A stretch of DNA of 29,117 nt from Hypsibius dujardini (taxonomy: Eukaryota; Tardigrada; Eutardigrada; Parachela; Hypsibiidae). The position numbers and the translations under genes were made by a program. The notes under the pieces are model-generated. The model did no database searches. It worked only from the letters and a program-made list of their open reading frames with translations, and was not told the origin of the DNA. Positions 1 to 9,200 of this stretch are shown piece after piece (the stretch's first letter is position 1; the number at the start of each line of letters is the position of its first letter). Where the stretch lies: contig LRSR01003488.1 of assembly GCA_001579985.1 (NCBI GenBank), forward strand, positions 1-29,117. Reading direction: 5' to 3'.

Positions 1-198
1 TATGTTGCTGCCCGTTTTACTCTATGCTTTGTGTCAAGCTGCAATCCCCAGGTGCTCCACCAATGTGCTTCCAGTTCCGTGGGCCGTTCATGGCTTTTTC
101 GTTCCTCCATCCAGCTTCTGTTCTTCTTCAATTTCGTGCTCGAATCCGGCATTTTCCGTTTCCCTCTGATTGTTGGTCTTCAGTCCACCTTTTCGGGT

Positions 199-625
199 TT
201 AACCCAGCTGTTCGTTCTTCATTCCAACTTGTTCCACAATCTGGCGCTTTCGTTTTTCAATCCAGCTTTTTTGTTCCTCAACACAACATTTTTGTTCCAC
301 AATCTGGCGCTTTCGTTCATCAATCCAGCTTTCTTGTTCCTCAACCCAAACTTTTTTGTTCCACAATCTGGCGCTTCCGTTCATCAATCCAGATTTCTTG
401 TTCCTCAACACAACATTTTTGTTCCACAATCTGGCGCTTTCGTTCATCAATCCAGCTTTCTTGTTCCTCAACACAACATCTTTGTTCCACAATCTGGCGT
501 TTTCGTTCATCAATCCAGCTTTTTTGTTCCTCAACCCAAACTTTTTTATTTGTTTTGTCCTACTGCCTTCTTCCATCTGGCTTTACGAGTATGTTCTTCA
601 GTCCAGCTTTTTTGTTCCTAATCCA
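199..625 (-). repeat. 63-bp minisatellite; minus strand encodes 21-aa coiled-coil repeats, frame broken
   Basis: A unit of about 63 bp is repeated in tandem; the landmark ctggcg recurs at 241, 304, 368, 431 and 494, so spacings are 63, 64, 63 and 63. More degenerate copies continue to both sides. On the minus strand one unit reads as a 21-residue, three-heptad pattern (ESWIDERKRQIVEQ, then a Cys pair and VEEQ), typical of a charged coiled coil, and the minus frame closes with a stop at 199-201. The 64-bp unit has one extra base in an A/T run near 345-360, which shifts this frame, and another stop lies near 562. It is therefore either a decayed exon of a coiled-coil gene or a minisatellite derived from one. 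No complete gene can be supported here. Confidence 0.6.
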
Positions 626-945
626 GATATTTCGTCGTTCAATCCATTGTTCGATAAACGACTTGCTTAGCTAACTCGTTCACTGTTATTGTCCAATTGT
701 TAAATGGTTAACTCACCGTTTTGTTTGTTGAGACGAGAGCCTAAAAGTTAAGCAGTCGTGTCTTTTGTTCAGGCTTCGCGTTCGCTTTTCCTGTTCGTGT
801 GTGCAGATAAAAAGTTTCCAAATCTCAAATTTTTTTGTCAAATTTATCGCTTGATTTCACTTTCCTTCACTGTACTGTTTTATTTTTTTAATTCCATTCC
901 TAATTAGTAGTCACTCAAGACACTCGAAGGGCTTTCTCCCAAAAG

Positions 946-2168
946 ATGGACAAATCTCGCACCGGTGTCCACAAAAGCAGGTGAGGTAATCACAGTGCGA
1001 CGACATCTTTATCAAAAAGAGAATTAGCAACGGAATGATTTTAATGGGTGCTGATTGCTGCTCACGTATGATGAGGCGTGCTTGTTTCTTTTGTTGAGCT
1101 CTCGATCAAATGGCCGCGCCAAGAAGGACTCTTCCAGCAAGCAGCAGCAGCAGGTCGCCAAGCTGGCTGCCTTCTACACGGGGATGTTGGAACGTTTGGA
1201 TAAATACGGTAAAACCAGTTAATCAATCAATCAATCAATCCATGAATTGGGTCAGCCGTTCATATAATACATGACCAACATGAGTATGGATCATTCAGCA
1301 AAATCGTCTACCAATACCAAATACATGTACTTCCACGTAATAAGGCAATCTATATGGTTTTTTTCCAGTTGCGAACTATCAGGCTCAGTTTCGACAGGAA
1401 ATGATGGACTTGGGAATCACGGAGGAGGATTGTTTCACTAAAACCTGCAATCTCTACACCAATGAGCAGCTGGGCATGACCGTGGTCGAGTTGGAGGAGG
1501 CTTTGAAGCTGGATGAAGGTATACTGTCACCAGTTGTATATCTATCTGTCTGTCTGTTTCCCTGTTTGTCTCTTTGTCAGTCTAGCTGTCTTACTGTATG
1601 TGTCGGTCTGCTTGTCTATCTGTCTGTCTATCTGTCTGTCTATCTGTCTGTCTGCCTGTTTGTCTGTCTGTTTGAGATCCCTTTTCTTATCTGCCTGACT
1701 GCATCTGTCTGAATTCGCCTTTGTGATTTACAGAGGTGCGAGAGGTTGCGCGGAAGGAAGAGCAGCAGCGCAAATCCGACATGCGCAAGTCTCGTGTGAT
1801 GTTTCGCGTTCCTATGGTGTAAGTAAGACTTTCCAAGCATCTATGACACGTCTCGCCATGTTAACCCAGGGCGTTCTCACTTCAGTCCCGTGAAGAAATC
1901 CGCCAAACGTCGCAGCTCCATCGTGGTCGGCATCGTGCCGGTCTGCTCCACCGCATTTCGCAAGGTGCCCAGCGGCATGAAGAGGGCCGGCTCGAAGACG
2001 GCCGCCACACCGCGCCACGGTCGTCTGGGTGAGATCGCATACTCCGCGCAGGGCAGCCCCATTCGCATCGATGCCAGAGTGGCCGGGAAGGGAAGCTACT
2101 CCAAGGACGGGAAAGTCTCGGCTGCCCGGCTGAAGATGCAGGTGATGGAGCACACCTTTGCCTTTTAA
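946..2168 (+). CDS. Borealin-like chromosomal passenger complex subunit (5 exons)
   Basis: Exons 946-980, 1099-1208, 1369-1518, 1734-1818 and 1886-2168 join in frame over GT-AG introns to 220 residues. The N-terminal third is helical (exon 3 around QFRQEMMDLG and LGMTVVELEEAL), resembling the Borealin helix that packs with Survivin and INCENP. The middle is Ser/Arg/Lys-rich (KKSAKRRSS). The C-terminal part has a Borealin-style TPRxGxL...GSP segment leading to a short beta-rich dimerisation-type domain. Borealin (CDCA8/Dasra) targets the Aurora B passenger complex to centromeres. The length is slightly below the vertebrate protein, which is near 280. ATG 946 is the first in-frame start of exon 1. 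The convergent neighbour is a CENP-I-like gene. The assignment rests on remembered family patterns, not on a search, and a different small basic nuclear protein remains possible. Confidence 0.6.
1218..1240. repeat. (AATC)n microsatellite in Borealin-like intron 2
   Basis: About five perfect AATC units just downstream of the splice donor at 1209. Similar AATC/AACC runs recur near 4495, 4700 and 6085, so this is a common simple repeat of this genome. Confidence 0.85.
1541..1672. repeat. Degenerate (CTGT)n array in Borealin-like intron 3
   Basis: A tetranucleotide run of CTGT with CTAT, CTGC and TTGT variants fills most of the intron at 1519-1733. In the transcript it reads as CTGT (pyrimidine-rich), upstream of the acceptor at 1733. 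The same repeat class occurs in several other introns of this window. Confidence 0.9.
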
Positions 2169-2584
2169 CGGGAATGTCAATCCGGGATCTGAAAAGAATT
2201 GGCCTTTGGACTGACGAGACAGCGGGAATTTTCTTATCGTCTTACTTATCTTTTCGTAACTGAATCACGAACTGTTACACTGATTGCCAAGTGTTTTTTC
2301 TGTCGGCTTAATCTCAATTTTTTCGGGGTGAAGCATTTCCGGAAGTGGACAGTACCTGATTATTCAGGCATTCGGTGTTATATAGTTCGTATGTATGTAT
2401 TTGTCACGAGATTTTTAGAGTCCTGACACAAATGTACTCGTACAAGTAGTAGTATGTACTCGTAATGCACTACCCACTACTATATGCCGGCGTTCACAAA
2501 ATGGAAGTTATTGTAGTTTAGAAGGACAAGACCCATTTTGCCACTACTGAAAATAGGAATGAGCAATATTCATGTCAGATTTAA
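2169..2584. other. Intergenic spacer between convergent Borealin-like and CENP-I-like genes
   Basis: Both genes end here (stops at 2166-2168 on plus and 2585-2587 on minus), so this stretch holds their 3' UTRs. I see no convincing ORF, no RNA gene, and only short GTACTCGTA/AGTAGTA repetition near 2430-2480. Confidence 0.5.
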
Positions 2585-3028
2585 TTAAGCCGCAGCTTTG
2601 TTCTCATAAGATAACACTTGCTCGTCCTCCTCAATGATATTCCGGAGGACCGCCATCGTCTTGGCGTTCTCGTCCGACACGGTTTGGACATCCAGGAATC
2701 TGTAAGCCAAATCGATGGGATGAGTTTCACGAAAAAAGGTTATTGCGTTTAACGAAAGTGAAGGCACTGACCGTTGAGCCAGTGCTCGAATTGGGTGAGA
2801 CACTAGGATACTGGCATGCAACAGTCCGCACTGGAAGAAATGCGGATGTGGAAGGAGCACTGGCAGGTTGATGCCATTCGGTTCATACTGTTCCAGACTT
2901 TGCAGCTAAAACAACGAAAGAAACCCTCCGTTACTTTCCATTCAGATATAAAATGAGGCAATTAGTCCATGCAATTAGTCATATTTCTTTACTTCATTTT
3001 CTCAGTATGGATGTAAGTTCTTCCATTA

Positions 3029-3066
<38 letters not shown>

Positions 3067-5257
3067 GTCTGTCTGTCTTTCTGTCTGTCTGGGTTTTATT
3101 AAATTTATTCCTCCGATATACTCACTAGTGCCCAAATATTCACCGCTTCCGACCACATCAACAGACTGTACTCCTCCGGGCAGGGTTTCTCCAGCAGCGG
3201 CTCCCACAGCATGGCATCCAAGAATTCAAGTAGCAACTCCAACGTCTCCTTCGTATCGACATAGCATGCCTGGATAGCCGTCTCCTCCACCACAAACAAG
3301 GTCTTCGCCGATTCCATGGTCTTCTCCTCCGTCTCCAGCATTTGCAAATGCCACAGCCGCGGTAGGTCCCGGAAGAAACCAGCCAACAATTTTCGGAGAG
3401 CAGCCAAGATTCTCAGCTGATGCGCAGGACTTTCGGACTGAAAACGAAACATAAGGCGATGGAGAGCCTGCTCCAGGCGATCAATTCCGTTTCCGGCGAG
3501 GTATATAATGGATAAGTTTTCCACGGCCTTTACGAATGAGTCAATGGGTGTGGTTGGACAGTTGAGGAGTTCGATCGCGGCAGTAGCAACAGATGGCAGA
3601 GTTTCCTGCAACAATCAACAATCAATGTACTACAGCTGTGGTAATATAGAAATTAAATACGAAAGGGCAGGGTGCCTCGAATGGTCATGGACCGTTTCAC
3701 TAAATTTGACTGGATATATAGAACAGACGTGCGCCATCAGGCGCACGTCTGTTCAATTACCCCACTTACGTGCAGATGGTCGGAAATGTGCTCAGCCAGC
3801 TCGAACAGCTTATCGGTGTATCCATCACCTGCCTCGACCCCAGCCGTTCGACCCGATTCTGGCAATTCACACCGATGGAACATGTAGTTGAGCGAATTCA
3901 AAATCTTCCTTTCCAAAAGGACCGCCGTGCGGCTCGGTCTCGGGGACAGCCACAAGGAGTGGAGGAGTTTCGGGTCAGCCAACAGAGCCGAGGAGCTGTC
4001 CGGCCAACGGACACTGTCCCAAAACTCCACGAAGCTCTGCGTGTCCGGCAGCGCGTCCACCGTCATCCATTTGTCACGCTTTCCGATGGCCCAGGGCATT
4101 CGCTCCCACTGCTCGTAGGTCTTCGGTTCAACCAGCGACTCAAATCGGTGGTATTGGACGGGCCGCTGCGGCAGACGCTCCTGATACTTCGGCTGGAATT
4201 CAGGGAAGGCGCCGACGCTGCGTTTGAATAACGACTTGGAAATGAGATCCGGCCGGAGCGGCTGGAGACTATGGAGAAGGGCGAGAAGGGCATTGTGAAG
4301 GGGCTTGGTGGCGACGCATTTGGTGGTGGTGTCGAGTTTTATAAGGATGTCGCGGACGGTGGTGTCTGGCACGACGCCTTCTTTCAGGTAGTAGATGGAG
4401 AGGATTTTAGCGACCCACGGGCCGGATGCGTGATCGACGAGGAGTGACTGCAGAATCTGTTAAAGAAAATGGAAAGTATGTAAAAGCAATAATCAAGCAA
4501 TCAACCCATTCCTCAAAGCGTATCGTTAGCGAAGGGTACAAGCAATACAGGCTGGTTTGGTACACTGCATCTGCAACAATTATTCGACTTTTGTGCAGGC
4601 TCTAAATCAAAACAAAATAATCTAGTAGTGCATTAAACACACATAAAAAATAAAACGAACCACGAATGCAAAAGAAAGCAACAAGTAGCAATAAGACTAC
4701 AATCAACCAATCAATCGCATGCGTCCTTACAGTTTTCATTTATGGAGTCAAAAAGCAACAAACTCATCAATCAACCGTAGCAAGCGTATGCTGCAATGAT
4801 CACGACACAAGCCAACCCGTTGATAGCAGTTTAAACTTGCCGTTTGCCTCAGACATACCGACAAAAACGAACGGAAGAGCTCTCGACTGCTGGCGATCCG
4901 TTCATAATCCTGTGACGCAAAGGTGCTCTCCAAGAAGTAGGCCAAGACCTCCAGCAGCTCCGATACCAACGCCAGCGGGATCTTCTCCGTGAAGATCCCG
5001 TAGACAATCTCGTAGCAGGCTCGCGCGGCCAGGCGGCGCTCGGTCCAATGGACCTCCGAAGTACCAGCCTGGAATTCTTGCGTGGCCAACTCCAAGGAAG
5101 GATCCAAATGCGTCAGGAGTTCCGCCAGCGTCATGTCGGTCAGTTCCTTCATCCCTTCGCTGTCTGGATAACTGAGGATCTCCGGGTTTGGGGTGCCGTT
5201 TCGTTGGGGAAGACCCGGAGCATCTTTGGCATTTGCGGTTATTTCACGCGAAGCCAT
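2585..5257 (-). CDS. CENP-I (Mis6)-like inner kinetochore protein (5 exons)
   Basis: Exons in transcript order: 5257-4859, 4456-3770, 3605-3126, 2905-2772 and 2699-2585. All junctions are GT-AG and the phases match, giving 604 residues. The sequence is an all-helical solenoid. The best family signature is in exon 2: helices around VAKILSIYYLKEGVV and a KPLHNALLALLHSLQPLRPDLIS segment, as in CENP-I where a repeat of this form precedes the basic stretch. Exon 4 has the pattern LPVLLPHPHFFQCGLL, equivalent to the conserved LPLVxLxPPxxFY region of CENP-I. CENP-I belongs to the CCAN (CENP-H/I/K/M module), which builds the inner kinetochore on CENP-A chromatin. ATG 5257 sits in a GCAATGG context; the frame is open upstream but without support. 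It is shorter than vertebrate CENP-I (about 750), lacking a long N-terminal tail. Assigned by remembered similarity. Confidence 0.75.
3029..3090. repeat. (CTGT)n array in CENP-I-like intron 3
   Basis: Nearly pure CTGT units on the plus strand inside the intron at 2906-3125; the transcript therefore carries ACAG units, the opposite orientation to the array in the Borealin-like gene. Confidence 0.9.
3721..3754. repeat. Perfect 15-bp inverted repeat (hairpin) in CENP-I-like intron 2
   Basis: Arm gaacagacgtgcgcc at 3721-3735, a 4-base loop, and its exact complement at 3740-3754. It lies 15 bases inside the intron from the splice donor at 3769-3768. A chance perfect arm of this length is unlikely; it may be a remnant of a foldback element or an RNA structure next to the 5' splice site. 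Confidence 0.8.
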
Positions 5258-5848
5258 TGCAAAAAGAGTGTCGATAGTGGATACTGTTAAAAGTACTATT
5301 AAAAACCGCGGTTTATTTGTTGTTGTTTTGTGATTTTGACGAATCCACAACGGCCGCGTAAAACATTACCCGTTAAATTCTGAACACCAGCGTTAAACAA
5401 CAGAACGACGGCAGCTAATCTGACAAGGGGTCCGCATGAGATTTGAAAATTCAATAAGCCTGAAATTTTTTTCATGAAGGGCTGACTAGAGCTAAAACCT
5501 GTAAACCTGTATGACTAGCCATACAGGTTTTAGAGAAATATTTCATCGGCTAAGAAGCCTTGCGTTTGGCGGGGGAATAATCGAAAGTTGCCAGCAGAGC
5601 GCCCTATCGGCCCTGGCAATAAGTCGACAATTGATTGCTTGATCTACGCGTCAACAAAAAAGTAAGCAATTACCCTTTCGTGCGATAAGACTGCGATCAA
5701 GCCTAAATTTTTAGGACTCGCAGTATCAGAATTAATAATTTTTCATATTTAACAATAATGATTTTGTCGTGATAGTGCTCGGCATTTCAACTTTTCCGAA
5801 TTTCCAACGTTTGGACACAATGGAATTTTTATTTAGTGCAAAAAATAA

Positions 5849-6013
5849 GGCGCTATTCACATATTACATAATAAAAAAATGGCCTTTTTCGACCACCCAC
5901 CTACCCAGATAATCAAAATTAAACTAGGGGCGGGGCCTATTTTACTGGTGAGTAATTAAGGGTCCAGACCACGCACCTACCCTCCTTTGACTACGTAATA
6001 TGTAAATGACGCC
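5849..6013. mobile_element. MITE-like foldback element with 22-bp imperfect terminal inverted repeats
   Basis: The left end at 5849-5870 (ggcgctattcacatattaca and 2 bases) is an imperfect inverted copy of the right end at 5992-6013. The interior holds two copies of a gaccac-cacctaccc motif. No ORF. No clear target duplication could be assigned because the right end abuts another inverted repeat. Confidence 0.55.
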
Positions 6014-6175
6014 TAAGCGACAGATTTATCTCATGGAGGGTCCCGGAAATGGGCAAAAGGGGCGGGGCGGGGGTAATACTTGAACAATCAACCAATCAAC
6101 CAGGGGAGCTCCACGCCTACCCCGCCCCTTCTGCCCGTTTCCGGGACCCTCAATTAGACTAAATTCTGTCGCTTA
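6014..6175. mobile_element. Foldback element with about 60-bp G-rich inverted arms
   Basis: The left arm at 6014-6074 (starting taagcgacag and containing gagggtcccgg, then a G-rich tract) pairs with the right arm at 6118-6175, ending ctgtcgctta. The arms are imperfect and separated by about 43 bases containing an AATC/AACC run. It directly abuts the element at 5849-6013, so the two may be halves of one nested element. Confidence 0.6.
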
Positions 6176-6298
6176 CTGTACAGTAAGTTTTCAGTTTTAC
6201 TCACACCGAATACGATTTCATGAGAATGTTATTCTTTCAAAACCCTCGCATACAATTTAAACACCAGACTGAAAGTTCACTCTGGTTGCCACTAGCCA

Positions 6299-9200
6299 CT
6301 ACTTTATCAATTCTTCAAACCAAACAAAAAATCGGCGGATCTTTTGCAGCAGTTCAAGATCTGTGTCGCCTCCATCAGCTAGCACGGCTCGGCTAAGATA
6401 AAAGCACAGAGCAGCCACGGCCAACTTATCCGCAGCCGAAAACCCCGGCAGATCCAGGAAGACCATCAGTGGCCGACACCGCATTGCTTTTCTTGCAAGG
6501 TTATCCTGAAAACCGACAACATCATGAAAATTATTCTCATTTAGTTAATTAGTCAGCTAATTAGTTTTTTCCACCCTCCCCTCCCCTCCCCTCCCCCCCA
6601 ACAAAGAGATTTTGTTGCACTTAAGTCTCATCTCACCTCTTCAATGGCAGTCTGTAGTTCCAAAGCGCAGTCACTCGGCAGTTCACTCGACGCCACCACC
6701 GACTCCCGAAACGGGTTCTTCCTGCCGGGCGGAGTGCCAGCTCCGTTGACCGCCGCGTCTTTGTCATCCTTCCCCGCGCTCTCCATCCCCTCCAGTTTCT
6801 CCATCAACGTCCTGATCGAATCCACCGTGATGAGACTTTTCAACGCGGCCACGGTGACGGAAGTCGAGGAAAGGGTCCGCGTAAGAGCAGGATCGCTCAA
6901 CGTCACCTCGACCAGCTCACTCGCACCCTCCTGGTTGGACTCGGAATCGACCGACGACGACGGTTCCGTATCATGAACGGAAATCGGAACAACAGCCGAG
7001 ACCGACGAGACGGTCGTCGCGGAGTGACCAATGTATTCCGCGACGATGGATTCGATCCAAATCCGGGCGTATTCCGCGAAGAACGCGGCAGACTGCGCGG
7101 ACCGAATGTCCGAGTTGAGTTGGCCGTCGTAGTGCTGCCTGCGCGGTTGGAGGACGCCGAAGGTGCTGCGCTGCATGGCGCAGACGCGAAGGGTCTCCAT
7201 CGAGTGAATGCAGCCGGCCATCGAGCTGAGCCGGTACAGGTTGACCGCGTGGCTGGACGCGAGGACCCGCTTAATGAGAAACTTCAGCCCGGAGAGGTGG
7301 TTGAAGTCGGACGCCAAGGTGTAGGACTGGCGGATGCCGCAGAGCAGGATCAGTCGGTCAAGTCCGGTGAGGTATTCGTTGAGCTCTGAAACAAGGACAA
7401 GCTAATGAAAATTTTGAATTTTATTCAACAGGCATTTAAGTAAGCTTCACCTAGCGTAACTTCGCCTAAGTACAAGTAACTTACTTGGGTCGCAGTGATT
7501 TTTTAGGACTTGCTCCGCCAGTTTGACCATTTGTTCATGCCCGACGAGACCCTGCACTAACCGATCTAGCGGGATCCTGTAAATGTAATGTTTTATGGAT
7601 GCGGGAAAAATGACTGATGAATCTAACAGAATAATTACAGTATGAGGCAAAGTCTCTATTTCGGCTCACTCTCTACTTGGTCGATAAATCGGCTCACTCA
7701 TGGATTTCTCTTTGATAGTAGCTGCTTGATTGTTTGATTTTAGACGTGCTACAGTATACTAAGTTATAGTACAAAAAATCAAACAATCAAGCACCTGCCA
7801 TCAAAGAGAAACCGATGAGTGAGCCGATTTATCGACCAAGTGGAAGGTGAGCCGAAATAGAGACTTTGCCTCATACTGTTAATTGGTGCGATACCTCTTG
7901 ATGAACATATCCGAGCTGACGTGATAATCCAGCTCGGACGGATAGATGAGGAATGTGAAGGACTTGCCGGAGGTATTGCTTTCCGGGTCGATCAGGGTGT
8001 TGGACTCATCCTTCTTCTGGTCGTCAGTCAGGAACACCTAGATATGAAAGAAGATGCGTTGAAATCACCTTCTCAGAATAATGCCTAGATTTTTGCCTGC
8101 TCATGAACCTATCTCAACGGCTTGTGCGTTCCCCATACCTGCAATGCATTTTGGCGCATTCGCTGCATCTCATTCAGCGTGCTGTCATTGGTGATGGCAA
8201 TCTTCACATGCCCGGTATCTCCATAAAGGCTCTTCGACCAGGGATTGTAACAGGACATGAGCTCGTATGTGGGCGAGAACGTCACGTGTAGGATGGTCAC
8301 AATGCCTCGCACCAAGGCGGGTCGGAATGCGGGGGTGTTCGTGGTGCACAGCCGGGTTACCAGATGCCTGCAAGCACAACCGCACCAAAAGTGCGTTAGT
8401 GAATACGGTATACGATTACGATCAGACAACCAAGAGGTACCAGGATGTTGTACCTGAAGCACGAGATCGACAATTTCACGGTAGCTTCGTGACCACTGAG
8501 GCAACACTCGGCCAGGGTGTGGAAGAGGCAATCGAGATGTCGTTCGTGGTTCGGGTCTTGGGTAATTTCTATCGAGAGAAAAGAAAATCGTTAGAATTGG
8601 CGGTTTAGCTCTGTAAATCGTCACAGTAAAGTACCGTGATGATGTTTATCACAAATATCGGCGACGAGTTCCGTGAGCATTCCAATAAGCTGCTGAAATG
8701 GTCCATCATGACGCGGATTTTTCCGGCGTAGCATCTGTTGCACTACTGGAGCGATGATGTCCGACACAACGACCATCGAGAAGTGCGCACCTATCACGAG
8801 ACAGTATTATCAAATTGTGTCTGTCTTTATGTTTGTCTATCTATCTGCCTGCCTTTCTGTTTGTCTGTCCGTCTGCTTACATGTCAGTCTGTCTGTCAGT
8901 CTGTCTGTGGGTTGTGTCTGTGTGACTTTCCGTCCATCCGTTCTGTCTGTCTGTTTGTCTGTCTGTCTGTTTGTCCATCCTTGTGTCTCCCTATCCGTAT
9001 GTCTGTCGGTCTGGCTGCCAGTCTGTTAGTTTGTCTGCTTGACTGTCTAGCCGTCTACCCTCCACATCTGCCTGTAAGCTGTCGGAGAAATCATACGTTT
9101 CTTATCCGCAGCATCTCGTAGAATTTCAATCACAGTCTCCACCGACTCATTGTTGAGGGCGTTCCAGGATGTACTCCAGCCATTGACGAACCCATCCAGG

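Larger units (their letters stand above)
5258..6298. other. Intergenic region upstream of the CENP-I-like gene
   Basis: No gene was found between the stop of the ARFGEF3-like gene and the start of the CENP-I-like gene (both minus strand). It should hold the CENP-I-like promoter near 5258-5450, a small hairpin at 5491-5534 (AAACCTGTATG and its complement around a short loop), and two foldback elements at 5849-6175. Confidence 0.5.

Noticed and set aside
24-674. Long plus-strand open frames of 196 and 216 codons in the minisatellite
   Set aside because: They are Phe/Ser/Cys-rich translations of the tandem repeat in two frames. The minus-strand reading gives a much more protein-like heptad pattern, and neither plus frame has a plausible domain.
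3770-4231. Open plus-strand frame of 153 codons
   Set aside because: It is a shadow on the opposite strand of CENP-I-like exon 2, whose helical sequence and matched splice phases are convincing.
6644-7389. Open plus-strand frames of 110 and 138 codons
   Set aside because: They lie opposite the GC-rich ARFGEF3-like exon 7385-6637; no domain is visible and the minus-strand exon fits the family.
8738-9121. Cys/Val/Leu-rich open frames over the CTGT array
   Set aside because: Translation of tetranucleotide repeats in an intron yields long repetitive frames by default; the same occurs at 10661-11079 and 12284-12661.
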